Positions 53,557-63,038 are shown, numbered from the stretch's first letter. The stretch: DNA of 64,000 bases from Kiritimatiellota bacterium B12222 (GCA_029719485.1 CP120722.1:1302001-1366000), one strand, 5' to 3'. Notes: generated by a model from the sequence alone, not told the origin. Numbers and translations are program-made.

Positions 53557-55218
53557 ATGAAAACCGAAGCCATACAAAACCGTTTAGAAAAACTCTATTC
53601 TTCCGATCAGGTTGCCGCCATGAGCTCAGGTTTGTGGGCAAAGTTGACGGCGGCAGAGGAGGCTTTTCGCGAGTTACCTCAGGCCGGATGGTCGGCCTCA
53701 GACGCCATTTTAATAACCTATGGGGACTCAGTAAAACGTGAAGGCGAACTGCCTTTGCGGACCTTGACGGAATTTGTGCGGGAGCAGTTGGGGTCGGCGG
53801 TGAGTTTGGTGCATATTCTTCCCTTTTTTCCGTTTACGTCGGATGATGGGTTTTCCATTTCGGATTATGAAATTGTTCGACCTGATTTGGGGGATTGGTC
53901 TCAGGTGAAGGACTTAAATCAGTCGCATGATTTGATGTTTGATTTGGTGCTCAATCATTGTTCTGCCGATCACAGTTGGTTTCATCAATTTCTGAAAGAT
54001 GAAGCGCCTGGAAAGGATTATTTTGTGACCGAGTCTTCAGATACGGACCTCAGTGAGGTGGTGCGTCCGCGCACCCACCCTTTGTTAACCGCCTTTGATA
54101 CGGCCGCAGGGGTTCGGGAAGTGTGGACGACTTTTTCGGCGGATCAGGTGGATGTGGATTTTAGAAATCCTGATGTGTTGTTGGCCTTTTTGGATCTGCT
54201 TATTTTGTATGTGCATCGCGGAGCGCGTATGATTCGATTGGATGCGATCGCGTATTTATGGAAAGAGCCCGGAACAAGTTGTATTCATTTGTGGCAGACC
54301 CATGAAGTGGTGAAGTTGATGCGGGATGTGTTGGAGTGGGTGGCGCCCGGTGTGATTTTGCTTACGGAAACCAATGTGCCGCATGCCGAGAATGTCTCGT
54401 ACTTTGGCAATGGCGATGAAGCGCGGATGGTGTATCAGTTTCCGTTGCCTCCTTTGTTATTGCATGGGTTGCGTCGCGGAAAAGCGACAAACTTAACCGC
54501 GTGGGCTTCGGCCTTGGATGCACCGCCGGAAGGCTGTACTTTTTTCAATTTCACGGCGTCGCATGACGGGGTGGGGGTGCGTCCCCTCGAAGGGTTGGTG
54601 GAGATGTCAGAAGTCAAAGAATTGGCTGAAGAGATCAAAGCGTTGGGCGGGAAAGTGAATGAGCGTCGGCATGCGGATGGATCGACGACGCCCTATGAAA
54701 TCAATACGAGTTATTTTTCAGCCATGAAGAAAATGGGGGAGTCGGAGGAATTGCATTTGCGTCGTTTTATTTTGTCGCAGACTGTTCCGATGTGTCTTCA
54801 GGGGATTCCTGCATTTTACATTCACAGTTTTACGGCGACGGAAAATGATTTAGAAGGGTTGACTCGAACGGGCCAGAATCGAAGTATCAATCGCAAGCAG
54901 TGGGATGCGGATGAATTGATCGAGTTGTTGGACGATTCGTCTACGGCATCCGCCAATGTATTAGGTGTCTTGGTTGCGCGGTTGAAATTGCGTGCGGTGC
55001 TGCCTGAGTTTCATCCGGATGTGCCACAAGAAATTTTATCATTAGGTGATGAGGTCTTCGCGGTGAAACGGAATGGATTGATGGCCCTGCATAATTTTAG
55101 TGATCACGAGTTGGTGGTTGCGATCAATGCAAATGCCGTCTTGCTCGCCGATTTGGGATGCTCGTTACGTTCGGGTGAAGTTGTGCTGGCACCCTGTTCC
55201 ACCATGTGGGTGCGGTGA
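53557..55218 (+). CDS. GH13_18 sucrose-phosphorylase-like enzyme
   Basis: 553 residues from the ATG at 53557. GH13 subfamily 18 blocks: ITYGDSVKREGELPLRTL, VHILPFFPFTSDDGFSISDY, LMFDLVLNHCSADHSWF. The catalytic residues are D229 (MIRLDAIAYLW, nucleophile), E271 (LLTETNVPH, acid/base) and D337 (ASHDGVG). It phosphorolyses a glucoside to alpha-glucose 1-phosphate. The substrate may be sucrose, glucosylglycerate, glucosylglycerol or sucrose 6'-phosphate; the 553-residue length favours a relative rather than the ~500-residue sucrose phosphorylase itself. A weak hairpin (55227-55242) follows the stop. Confidence 0.85.
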   Translation: MKTEAIQNRLEKLYSSDQVAAMSSGLWAKLTAAEEAFRELPQAGWSASDAILITYGDSVKREGELPLRTLTEFVREQLGSAVSLVHILPFFPFTSDDGFSISDYEIVRPDLGDWSQVKDLNQSHDLMFDLVLNHCSADHSWFHQFLKDEAPGKDYFVTESSDTDLSEVVRPRTHPLLTAFDTAAGVREVWTTFSADQVDVDFRNPDVLLAFLDLLILYVHRGARMIRLDAIAYLWKEPGTSCIHLWQTHEVVKLMRDVLEWVAPGVILLTETNVPHAENVSYFGNGDEARMVYQFPLPPLLLHGLRRGKATNLTAWASALDAPPEGCTFFNFTASHDGVGVRPLEGLVEMSEVKELAEEIKALGGKVNERRHADGSTTPYEINTSYFSAMKKMGESEELHLRRFILSQTVPMCLQGIPAFYIHSFTATENDLEGLTRTGQNRSINRKQWDADELIELLDDSSTASANVLGVLVARLKLRAVLPEFHPDVPQEILSLGDEVFAVKRNGLMALHNFSDHELVVAINANAVLLADLGCSLRSGEVVLAPCSTMWVR

Positions 55219-55249
55219 CCGGATCGTTCACCGCTAGGTGAAGGGCGTT

Positions 55250-56353
55250 TTATCTCTCTAAAACACAGAAAGGTTCTTCGGCCCAGGCGTCGCCGTGGAC
55301 GGCCCATGCCCGTGAGCGTGAGCCCCCGCAGGTGGATTTGAATTCGCAGCGTCCACATTTACCTTTGAGCAGGCTGGGGTCTCGTAATTTGACGAAGAAG
55401 TCGTCTTTTTTATAGATCTCGGCCAGAGAGGTCTGGCGAACGTTTCCGCGTACGACAGGCATGAAACCGCTGGGGCAAATATTGCCGACATGATCGATAA
55501 ACAGAAAACCGTTGCCTGCATTCACCACTTTGGAGGAGCGACCAATGGCATGGGGGTGTGACGCTTTGGCGTTGATTTCCTGTACGTGATGACGATGGGC
55601 TTGAGCGGGGGAGCCGGCGAGACGCTGTTGTTGTTTGATGTAACGACGATAGTGCTGCGCCTCCGTCACTTTAATCACAAACGGCACTTTTTTATTGAGT
55701 TCGTAGAGTTTGGCAAAAATGACTTCCATCTCTTCTGCGCTGCAGCCTTGAAGTTGGGTGCCGCGTCCGGTGGGAACCAAGAAAAAGACTTCCCAAAAAA
55801 CGATACCGAGTGATGCCACTAACTCAGAAAGTTCATCAATTTGATGTTGATTGCCTTTGTGGAAGACGGTGTTGACTTGCAGGGGGATGTTGAGTTCCTG
55901 GGCCCAGCGGGCTCCTTGCAGGGTCAGGTCGTAAGATCCGGGTACTTGACGGAAGGAGTCGTGATCGGCAGCCTGTGGTGCGTCGATGCTGAAAGCCACT
56001 TGATCGACCCCGCTTTCTTTTAAGGAGAGCATGCGTGCTTTGTCGAGACGGGGAGTGCCTGCGGGAATGGTGCCGACGCGCAGACCGATGGACTTCCCGT
56101 AGCGAATCAGATCTTCGAGATCTTTTCGTTGCAGGGGGTCTCCGCCCGTAAATACCACGATGGGGGTGCCCATGGCTTTGATTTCATCTAAGATCTTTTT
56201 GCCCTCGTCGAGGCTCAGTTCATCGGGGTCTCTGAAATCAATTGCGGATGCGCGGCAGTGTTGGCAGGCCAAGGCACAGGCGCGGGTCACTTCCCAGATG
56301 ACTAAGAGCGGCGCTTGGTTGAAATCCACATCAAAACCAGGTTTAGCGGCCAT
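55250..56353 (-). CDS. Radical SAM/SPASM protein (TIGR04053-like)
   Basis: 367 residues. Radical SAM Cx3Cx2C is CALACQHC (about residues 26-33), followed by VVFTGGDPLQR and FSIDAPQAADHDSFR. The C-terminal SPASM half has FIDHVGNICPSGFMPV, then CGRCEFKSTCGGSRSRAWA and a Cys near the end (PFCVLER), enough for auxiliary Fe-S clusters. It resembles the haem-related/peptide-modifying group called TIGR04053, whose substrate is unknown. It starts 3 bp after the end of the methyltransferase gene, so sigma factor, methyltransferase and radical SAM protein form one minus-strand unit. Confidence 0.85.
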   Translation of the reverse strand: MAAKPGFDVDFNQAPLLVIWEVTRACALACQHCRASAIDFRDPDELSLDEGKKILDEIKAMGTPIVVFTGGDPLQRKDLEDLIRYGKSIGLRVGTIPAGTPRLDKARMLSLKESGVDQVAFSIDAPQAADHDSFRQVPGSYDLTLQGARWAQELNIPLQVNTVFHKGNQHQIDELSELVASLGIVFWEVFFLVPTGRGTQLQGCSAEEMEVIFAKLYELNKKVPFVIKVTEAQHYRRYIKQQQRLAGSPAQAHRHHVQEINAKASHPHAIGRSSKVVNAGNGFLFIDHVGNICPSGFMPVVRGNVRQTSLAEIYKKDDFFVKLRDPSLLKGKCGRCEFKSTCGGSRSRAWAVHGDAWAEEPFCVLER

Positions 56354-56356
56354 GGT

Positions 56357-57169
56357 TTAGTCCTCTAATGGTTTATGTGCTGAGAAGATGGCCACCACAG
56401 GGAACTTGGAAAGTTCTTTGACTTGTTCAGCCCAAGCGATGCTGTAGTAGGGCACGTTCATGCTGATTTCGACTTCGTTCATTTGGTCGACGGGCAGTGC
56501 CGCGGGTTCCCGAAGGTCGGTAATGTGCAATCCGGCTTCCTTTATCCACGCGATCACTTCAGAAAGGGGGTAGGCGCGGGCTTGGACGGCGGCATCTTCA
56601 CTTTCCCGAACATCGGGTTGAGGATGAAAATAGCTTTGCATGAAAATGCCCTGGTCCTCATCGAGTTCCAACCATTCTCCTGCATAGACGGGATGTCCCA
56701 TACTAAACAGTAATTGTCCGCCGGGTTTGAGTAGGTCGGCGCAGTGTTGAATAAGAGCTGCAGGATGAGAGGAGAAGGGAATACCGTAAGCTGAATGGAT
56801 GAGATCGAAGTTTTGCTCGAAGGGAGGGAGTTCATCAATATCCGCATGCAAAAAGTGAACGTCAGCGATATGCCGTGCGGCCAGGGTGCGTCCATGCTCG
56901 AGTTGTTTTTCACTCACATCCAAAGCGGTGCAGTGGGCACCGGCTTTGTTTAAGTAGATACTGTTTTGACCCGCGCCGGCACCGAGCTCTAAACAGGTGA
57001 GCTCTGAGAGGTCAGGGGGCAAAAGTTTTAACTGGGTGTCACCGGGGAGGAGAGGGCCGTAATGAAAGTCCGTAATGGAGATTCGGGTTTCGGTCTGGTA
57101 TTCGTCAGCCAGTTCGTTCCAGAAATTGGCGTGTTCTTCGCCAGCGGAGGTGATGGATCGTTGAATCAT
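56357..57169 (-). CDS. Class I SAM methyltransferase coupled to an ECF sigma gene
   Basis: 270 residues from the ATG at 57169, which overlaps the sigma-factor stop as ATGA. SAM motif I is CLELGAGAGQNSIYL, motif II TALDVSEKQ, then FLHADIDELP and LLKPGGQLLFSMGHPVY. The fold is that of small-molecule methyltransferases (UbiE/Methyltransf_11 type). Its tight coupling to an ECF sigma factor and its place next to a radical SAM/SPASM gene hint at a shared pathway that modifies a small molecule or peptide. Substrate unknown. Confidence 0.85.
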   Translation of the reverse strand: MIQRSITSAGEEHANFWNELADEYQTETRISITDFHYGPLLPGDTQLKLLPPDLSELTCLELGAGAGQNSIYLNKAGAHCTALDVSEKQLEHGRTLAARHIADVHFLHADIDELPPFEQNFDLIHSAYGIPFSSHPAALIQHCADLLKPGGQLLFSMGHPVYAGEWLELDEDQGIFMQSYFHPQPDVRESEDAAVQARAYPLSEVIAWIKEAGLHITDLREPAALPVDQMNEVEISMNVPYYSIAWAEQVKELSKFPVVAIFSAHKPLED

Positions 57170-57744
57170 TCGCGGTTTTGGGTTCCCAGGCCCTTTGAAG
57201 TTAAACAGTCTTTGAGTTGAAGACGGGCACGGTGGAGGGTGACCCAAAGGTTGGAGGGGCTCATTTCGAGGCTTTCGCAAATGTCATCGGCTGATAGTTC
57301 TTCGAGTTCCCTAAGGATGTACACTTGACGTTGTTGTTGAGGTAAATGCTCGAGACAGGCATTGAGATGTTTCCAAAATTCTTTCAGTTCATACGCTTTT
57401 TCGGGTTGGGTGATCCATGCGGATTGCCCTACGGTCCAATTCCCTTTGCGGTCGAGGAATTCTTGAGGATCTTGTTCTTTGAGTTCGAGATCTTCACTTA
57501 AAAACATGCGTTTGTGTTTACGGAAATGATCGATAATTTTATGTTTCAAAATGCCGATAAGCCAGGTGCGTTCCTTGGAACGACCTGAAAAAGATTCGGA
57601 ACCTTTCATCGCTGCGAGAAAAGTATCCTGCACCAAATCTTCAGCAGTTTGGGGGTCTCTGACTCTGCCCAAGGCAAAGCGGAAGAGGACGTCTCCATGA
57701 TCCGCTAACCAGCGGGTGGGGTCGAGTTCGCGATTTGATTCCAT
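57166..57744 (-). CDS. ECF sigma factor
   Basis: 192 residues from the ATG at 57744; TTG upstream is unlikely. Region 2: VLFRFALGRVRDPQTAEDLVQDTFLAAM and LIGILKHKIIDHFRKH; region 4: LPQQQRQVYILRELEELSADDI, SNLWVTLHRARLQL. No anti-sigma gene adjoins it, in contrast to its paralogue at 40.2-40.75 kb; the methyltransferase gene follows by ATGA overlap instead. It may be controlled through a different partner. Confidence 0.92.
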   Translation of the reverse strand: MESNRELDPTRWLADHGDVLFRFALGRVRDPQTAEDLVQDTFLAAMKGSESFSGRSKERTWLIGILKHKIIDHFRKHKRMFLSEDLELKEQDPQEFLDRKGNWTVGQSAWITQPEKAYELKEFWKHLNACLEHLPQQQRQVYILRELEELSADDICESLEMSPSNLWVTLHRARLQLKDCLTSKGLGTQNRE

Positions 57745-57811
57745 ATGAGGGAAGGGTGTATGCAAAAATGTTGGTTTTGCAATCTAAAACCTGAAAACGC
57801 AAAGGAGTAGA

Positions 57812-58693
57812 ATGCATTTGACCAAGTGTGAGCGGGGCGTCATAGAAATAATGATGAATGCTAGACTAATATTATGTATGATTTGTCCTGATGAGCCGGG
57901 TTTAATTGCGCGAGTGACAGGAGTTTTGCATCGTCATGGTGGCAACATTGTTGAAAATGGGGAGTATGTGGATCCTGAAACCCATCAGTTTTTTATGCGT
58001 TCAGCGGTGGATGGAATTGAAGATGCAGAGCTGTTACTCAAAGTGTTGAAAACGGAATTGCCCAAGGGTGCTTCCGTCAAGTTGCAAGAGGCGACAAATA
58101 AAAAAGTGATGTTGATGGCGACCAAGGAGCCGCATTGTTTAGGGGATTTGTTGATTCGGTCTTCTTTTGGGGATTTGCCGATGGAAGTGTGTGGGGTGAT
58201 TGCGAATCATGAGGATTTACGTCAGTTGACTGAGTCTTTTGGCATACCGTTCCATTTTTGTGATCACCGTGGCATTTCGCGTGAGGAGCAGGAGGCGAAT
58301 GTAAAAGCTCTCATTGATGAGGCAGAACCGGACTTGGTGGTGATGGCCAAATACATGCGGATTTTGTCGACGGAATTTATTCAGAGTTATCCTAATCGCA
58401 TTGTGAATATTCATCATAGTTTCTTGCCGGCCTTTGTGGGGGCCAATCCTTATCGACAGGCTTGGGAACGTGGGGTGAAGATTATTGGCGCCACGGCGCA
58501 TTTTGCCAGTGAAGATTTGGATGAAGGTCCCATTATTGCGCAAGATGTAACGTCGGTGAGCCATCATCATCGTCCCAAGGACATGGCGCGGAATGGGAGA
58601 GATGTTGAAAAACGTGTTCTGGCGCATGCTTTGCGGTTGGTGTTGGAAGATCGGGTAGTTGTGACAGGAAATAAAACAGTCGTATTTGAGTAG
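57812..58693 (+). CDS. purU: Formyltetrahydrofolate deformylase
   Basis: 293 residues from 57812, where AAGGAG lies 4 nt upstream; starts at 57851 or 57854 would give the more usual length. An N-terminal ACT domain (LILCMICPDEPGLIARVTGVLHRHG in part) precedes the formyltransferase-like domain: VVMAKYMRILS, IVNIHHSFLPAFVGANPY (Asn, His) and GATAHFASEDLDEGPII (Asp). It releases formate from 10-formyl-THF, balancing one-carbon pools for purine synthesis. The N-H-D catalytic trio appears complete. An esterase gene follows 8 bp downstream. Confidence 0.95.
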   Translation: MHLTKCERGVIEIMMNARLILCMICPDEPGLIARVTGVLHRHGGNIVENGEYVDPETHQFFMRSAVDGIEDAELLLKVLKTELPKGASVKLQEATNKKVMLMATKEPHCLGDLLIRSSFGDLPMEVCGVIANHEDLRQLTESFGIPFHFCDHRGISREEQEANVKALIDEAEPDLVVMAKYMRILSTEFIQSYPNRIVNIHHSFLPAFVGANPYRQAWERGVKIIGATAHFASEDLDEGPIIAQDVTSVSHHHRPKDMARNGRDVEKRVLAHALRLVLEDRVVVTGNKTVVFE

Positions 58694-58701
58694 GATAAGG
58701 T

Positions 58702-59574
58702 ATGTTGGAAATTTTTCAGAAAGTACAAGCGGGTGTATTTGATGCCGAATTGGAGGTTCAGTTGGACCTGCCAGTGAAGACGGAAGGCGAGTGGACGCAA
58801 ACCCTGTTGAGTGTGAGGCGGAAGCAACGATCGGCTGAGCCCTCGCCTGCATTCTTGTGGTTTCATGGTGGCGGATTTGAGCAGGGCAGCCCGGAAGGCG
58901 ATTTGCCCATGGCGAAGTTTCTGGCCTATTTTTTGGGGATCACTGTGTTTAGTGCCTCTTACCGATTATTCCAGGGAACCCCTACCTATCCGGGTTTGTT
59001 GCATGATGCGGGGGATGCGTGGCGCTGGATTCAGCAACATGCGGAATCATGGCAGATCCATCCTGAGAAAGTTGCGGTGGGAGGCGGTTCTGCTGGAGGA
59101 TATTTGTCTACCATGTTGACCGCGACCTTGGATGATTCTTCGTTGGCGGGTGGCGGGGTATTGCCGAAGACGTCGCAGCAACCGGCAGCGTTGGTTTGTC
59201 TGTGGGGACCTCTCGATTTTGTTACCCGCTGGTTTGACTTGGGTGAAATGGCGGGACCGGAAAGTAAATTATTTGGTGGGGATTTTCTGCAGCAACCCGT
59301 TGCCTATTATCGGTCTAATCCCCTGAGTCGGGTAAAGTCAGATTTACCTCCCGCGCTGTTTTTGTATGGGAGTCAAGATCGACAGGTTGCCCCCCGGCAG
59401 GGACGTCTTGGCTGTCAGGCCTGGGTATCTGCTGGTAACAAAGCGGAATACTGCGAAATGGACAACGTTGGACATGACCGACGAGCACAGGGGCAGGCGG
59501 AGGCGGATGCAAAGGTGTGGCAGGAAATGGCCCGGTTTTTAAAAGCGCAGGGGGTTGGCGCAGACAGGGTCTGA
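58702..59574 (+). CDS. Alpha/beta hydrolase (HSL-type esterase)
   Basis: 290 residues. Oxyanion motif FHGGGFEQGSPEGD, nucleophile GGGSAGGYLST, Asp in LYGSQDRQVAP, His in DNVGHDRR: a complete hormone-sensitive-lipase-like triad. No signal peptide, so cytoplasmic. Substrate unknown (acyl esters). It follows purU by 8 bp in the same direction, probably co-transcribed without a functional link. Confidence 0.88.
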   Translation: MLEIFQKVQAGVFDAELEVQLDLPVKTEGEWTQTLLSVRRKQRSAEPSPAFLWFHGGGFEQGSPEGDLPMAKFLAYFLGITVFSASYRLFQGTPTYPGLLHDAGDAWRWIQQHAESWQIHPEKVAVGGGSAGGYLSTMLTATLDDSSLAGGGVLPKTSQQPAALVCLWGPLDFVTRWFDLGEMAGPESKLFGGDFLQQPVAYYRSNPLSRVKSDLPPALFLYGSQDRQVAPRQGRLGCQAWVSAGNKAEYCEMDNVGHDRRAQGQAEADAKVWQEMARFLKAQGVGADRV

Positions 59575-59596
59575 TGCGTTTCTTAAAGGTTGTGTT

Positions 59597-59898
59597 ATGA
59601 AAAAACAGAGTGTGGCCTTTTGGCTTTGGGATTTTTGATGTTGGCTGTGGTTGCGCTGTTTCCGCTTCGTGCTTAGGTGGAAAAATCGGTGGGCAGCTTT
59701 GAATTGGCGATTGCAAAAGGTCCATCGAGTCCAAGCCGTGGATTTTTGTTTGATCGCGATTTTTCGTCCTACCATACTAAAACCGGGGCCTTTATTCGGG
59801 TACGTCTCAATGGCGCGAAGTTTTTCTTAGAGGTCTTCTTCATTCTTTCCTTTATGGGCTTTAGTTTGAAGGCTCTGCAAAGGCCACTGCGTAGATGA
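59597..59898 (+). pseudogene. Small membrane protein gene broken by a frameshift and a stop
   Basis: The ATG at 59597 (AAAGG 8 nt upstream) begins KKQSVAFW and then stops; the next frame continues LGFLMLAVVALFPLRA, stops at TAG (about 59675), and continues VEKSVGSFELAIAKGPSSPS with a second hydrophobic part (FFLEVFFILSFMGFSLKAL) to 59898. One frameshift plus a CAG-to-TAG change would explain this, so it looks like a decayed gene for a two-helix membrane protein. A sequencing error is possible for the frameshift but not easily for both lesions. Confidence 0.55.
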
Positions 59899-60011
59899 AA
59901 CGAAGCGATCAAAGTGGATCGCTGAAGTATCGTAGGTATAAATGACGCTTGAATTATGTGTATTCAGGTTTAACAGATGTACTTACATAATTTTCACCCC
60001 AAGGTTTGCTC

Positions 60012-60491
60012 ATGAATACAACGCTCGTTTCTCGTCTTTCAGTTCTGTCTGTTATTGGTTTAGGTTTGCTTACAAGTGGTTGTCAGACACCCGCTCAATC
60101 AGGTACGGTTTACACGCCGGAACAGGCGCAACAGTCCATGGTTGTATTAAGAGGAACCATTGTTTCCGTTGACGCCGCGACCATTCAAGGTGCTGAAAGT
60201 GGTGCCGGTGCTGTGATTGGTGCGGTTGCCGGTGGGGTGTTGGGTTCTGTCGTAGGTGGTGGTGATGGACAAACCGCAGCAGAAGTGGGTGGAGCCTTGG
60301 CCGGTGGCGCAGTGGGATCTACATTAGAAAACAGAAGAAAACGTTCAAACGCTTGGACCATTGAGGTCAAGTTGACTGACGGAAGTGAGCTGAGTGTGGT
60401 TCAGGCTCAGGAAAAAGGCGTCGTGTTTTCTCCGGGGCAAAGTGTGAAAGTGTTGCAGTCCAATGATGGTACCATGCGGGTAACACACTAA
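60012..60491 (+). CDS. Glycine-zipper lipoprotein, SlyB/OsmB-like
   Basis: 159 residues from the ATG at 60012. The signal sequence VLSVIGLGLLTSGC ends in a lipobox; the mature protein has an Ala/Gly glycine zipper at about 60-100 (AGAVIGAVAGGVLGSVVGG, EVGGALAGGAVGS), then a small beta domain. Such proteins sit in the outer membrane and stabilise the envelope. A segment at about 45-55 (LRGTIVSVDAATIQ) is typical of this group. Single gene upstream of ribokinase. Confidence 0.85.
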   Translation: MNTTLVSRLSVLSVIGLGLLTSGCQTPAQSGTVYTPEQAQQSMVVLRGTIVSVDAATIQGAESGAGAVIGAVAGGVLGSVVGGGDGQTAAEVGGALAGGAVGSTLENRRKRSNAWTIEVKLTDGSELSVVQAQEKGVVFSPGQSVKVLQSNDGTMRVTH

Positions 60492-60509
60492 GCCCGTTGT
60501 GCCCCCTTT

Positions 60510-61442
60510 ATGAGTGTTTCCTCCAAAGCTAAAATTTGTGTGGTTGGATCCTGCAATATGGATCTGATCACTTACGTTTCCAGAATGCCGGTTCCGGGTG
60601 AAACCATTCATGGAGACCGTTTTCTTACCTGTTTTGGTGGCAAAGGGGCGAATCAGGCAGTGATGGCTGCTAAAATGGGCGCAGACGTGTCGATGGTGGG
60701 CAAGCTGGGGGATGATCTTTTTGGAAAGGATATCCTGCAGAACTTTGACGTGCAGGGCATTGACGTAACTGGGATCACTCAAAGTTCTGATGCGCCTACG
60801 GGGGTTGCTCCGATTACGGTGAATGCAAAAGGTCAGAATTCCATTATTGTGGTGGCCGGGGCGAATGAGCAGTTAAGCGAAGACGATATTCAAAATGCTG
60901 AAGCGATCATCAGCGCGGCCCACATATTGATTTGTCAGATGGAAGTGCCGGTACTGAGCAATTTGAAGGCGCTGCAACTGGCCAAACGGGCAGGGGTGAC
61001 CACGGTATTTAATCCTGCGCCTGCGCAAGCACTTCCTTTGGAGCTTTATCCGCTCTGTGATTATTTTTGTCCGAATGAGACAGAAGCTGCGCTGTTAACA
61101 GGCTTGCCGGTGGAAACAGATGCGCAGGTGAAACGGGCCGCAGAGGCTTTGCTTCAGCGGGGCTGTGGCACCATTGTTATGACCATGGGCGCGCGAGGAG
61201 TGTTGCTGTGGGGAGATGAGGTGAAAGAGGTGATTCCTGCAGAGCGGGTGAAGGCGGTGGACAGTTCGGGCGCGGGAGATTGTTTTGTGGGAAGTTTAAG
61301 TGTCTTGCTTGCGGAGGGAGACTCTCTGGTGACGGCTACCCGAAAGGCATGTGAAATCGCCACCCTCTCGGTGCAAAAAGAGGGGACGCAACGTTCTTAT
61401 CCCGAGCGGAAAGATCTTCTCAAGCTGTCGTCGGCTTCGTGA
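60510..61442 (+). CDS. rbsK: Ribokinase (PfkB family)
   Basis: 310 residues, the usual length. VVGSCNMDLITYV and the substrate-binding FGGKGANQAVMAAKMGADV block at the N terminus, IICQMEVP-type dimer strand, and the PfkB end VDSSGAGDCFVGSLSVLLAEGD with the catalytic Asp. It phosphorylates ribose at O5. No transporter or rbs partner lies nearby; ppnP elsewhere in the window would give ribose 1-phosphate, not ribose. The next gene starts 37 bp later. Confidence 0.92.
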   Translation: MSVSSKAKICVVGSCNMDLITYVSRMPVPGETIHGDRFLTCFGGKGANQAVMAAKMGADVSMVGKLGDDLFGKDILQNFDVQGIDVTGITQSSDAPTGVAPITVNAKGQNSIIVVAGANEQLSEDDIQNAEAIISAAHILICQMEVPVLSNLKALQLAKRAGVTTVFNPAPAQALPLELYPLCDYFCPNETEAALLTGLPVETDAQVKRAAEALLQRGCGTIVMTMGARGVLLWGDEVKEVIPAERVKAVDSSGAGDCFVGSLSVLLAEGDSLVTATRKACEIATLSVQKEGTQRSYPERKDLLKLSSAS

Positions 61443-61479
61443 GCTTGCCAGAGGGGATTTCCCTCCATATAGTTCAGGC

Positions 61480-62925
61480 ATGTCTGACATCGTCCTCACT
61501 ACCTTAAATGCCCGTTATGTGCATTGTGCCCTAAGCCTGCGTTGTTTGCAGGTAAATTTAAAAGAACTACAGGCCTCCTCGCAGATCTGTGAATTTGTGT
61601 TGAATCGTCCCTTGGATGAGGTGGTGGCTGAGTTGTTGGCGTTCCGTCCGAAAATGATTTTGGTTTCGGTGTATATTTGGAATGTCGACAAAACGTTGCT
61701 TATGCTTCAGGCCTTGCGCAAGGCGGCGCCAGAGCTGACCTTGGTGTTGGGTGGTCCGGAGGTCAGTTATTCTCCCTTATATCCGGGAATCGAGGAGGCT
61801 GCAGACTATATTGTGACCGGAGAGGGGGAAGTGACGGGTTACGAATTGTGTCGGCGGCTGATGGATGGGGATCCGCCAGCGTCCAAATTTTTGGTAGGGG
61901 AGCAGGCGGATGTGACGACCACAAAAATGCCTTATGATTTGTACACCGATAACGATGTAGCGCATCGCATTATTTATGTGGAAACCTCACGTGGTTGCCC
62001 TTATCGATGTGAGTATTGTTTATCTTCCTTGGATAGGCAGGTGCGCTTTTTCCCTTTGGATGAGCTCTTGGCAGGCTTTCAGCAACTTTTAGATCGAGGG
62101 GTGTTGTTGTTTAAATTACTCGATCGAACCTTCAACACCAAAATAGATCGCGCCGTTTCCATTCTAGAGTTTTTTCTAGAAAACTGGCGACCGGGTTTGA
62201 CCATTCACTGTGAGTTAATTCCCGACCGCATTCCCGATCCTTTAAAAGCCTGTTTCCAGAAATTTCCCGCGGGAACCTTGCAGTTTGAGGTAGGGGTCCA
62301 GAGTTTTAATCAAGAAATTCTCGACCGGATACAGCGGGCGCAGGTTGCAGAAAAAGTAGAAGAAAATATTGCGTGGTTGTGTGAGCATTCGCAAGCGGTG
62401 ATACATGCCGATTTGATTTTTGGTCTGCCGGGCGAGGAACTCGAGAGTATTCAGGATAGTTTTAATCGATTGGTGGTGCTGGAGCCGGATCAAATTCAAC
62501 TAAATTTGCTCAAGTTGCTCAAAGGAACCCCGATTGCGCGCCATACGGATCCGTTTAAGATGGTGTACGACAACGAACCGCCATTTGAAATTCAGGAAAC
62601 CTCCACCATTGACCGCGACTGCATGCAACAACTTCGGGAGTTCTCGAGAGTGTGGACCCTGTTTCACAATCAGGAAAAACTCAAAACAAGTTTACCTTAT
62701 GTGTGGCGTGACCGTGAAGATCCCTTTGAGGCCTTTATGGCGTTTACGCGGTTCGTGAAGCGGCATTGTGACAAACTGTATGGAATTTCCCTTACCCGAC
62801 AGGTACAATTATTGGATGAATGGTTGACGTTAAACTGTTTTGATACCCAGCGGGCTAAACAGCGATTACTTGCGGATTTTGCAGATGAAGGACGTCGCAA
62901 AATTCCCGGTTTTTTACGGGTCTAG
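61480..62925 (+). CDS. B12-binding radical SAM protein (DUF4080-like)
   Basis: 481 residues from the ATG at 61480. An N-terminal cobalamin-binding Rossmann domain (IVLTTLNARYVHCALSLRCL to about 150; VLGGPEVSYSP) precedes the radical SAM TIM barrel with SRGCPYRCEYCLSSLD (Cx3Cx2C). Further on are FEVGVQSFNQEIL and DLIFGLPGEELESI. The C-terminal part is DUF4080-like. It resembles many cobalamin-dependent enzymes of unknown reaction; methylation of an unactivated carbon is possible. It is followed by the G15 tract and the atp operon. Confidence 0.85.
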   Translation: MSDIVLTTLNARYVHCALSLRCLQVNLKELQASSQICEFVLNRPLDEVVAELLAFRPKMILVSVYIWNVDKTLLMLQALRKAAPELTLVLGGPEVSYSPLYPGIEEAADYIVTGEGEVTGYELCRRLMDGDPPASKFLVGEQADVTTTKMPYDLYTDNDVAHRIIYVETSRGCPYRCEYCLSSLDRQVRFFPLDELLAGFQQLLDRGVLLFKLLDRTFNTKIDRAVSILEFFLENWRPGLTIHCELIPDRIPDPLKACFQKFPAGTLQFEVGVQSFNQEILDRIQRAQVAEKVEENIAWLCEHSQAVIHADLIFGLPGEELESIQDSFNRLVVLEPDQIQLNLLKLLKGTPIARHTDPFKMVYDNEPPFEIQETSTIDRDCMQQLREFSRVWTLFHNQEKLKTSLPYVWRDREDPFEAFMAFTRFVKRHCDKLYGISLTRQVQLLDEWLTLNCFDTQRAKQRLLADFADEGRRKIPGFLRV

Positions 62926-62934
62926 TGTTTGCTT

Positions 62935-62949
62935 GGGGGGGGGGGGGGG
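62935..62949 (+). repeat. Homopolymer of 15 G before the atp operon
   Basis: G15 at 62935-62949, 89 bp before the atpZ ATG. A run this long is prone to slippage and could change promoter spacing; it may also be read with errors. Confidence 0.85.
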
Positions 62950-63038
62950 AGCGTGTGTTGGCTGTTGAATAGGGTGAGGAGGGGAAGCTTTCTTCATTCT
63001 CCACTTGATGAGATCTGTGGATGGGGTAGGACAGAGGG

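Noticed and set aside
55227..55242. Terminator between the GH13 and radical SAM genes
   Set aside because: A 6-bp stem followed by GGGCGTTTT is too weak to call, although the convergent position would suit one.
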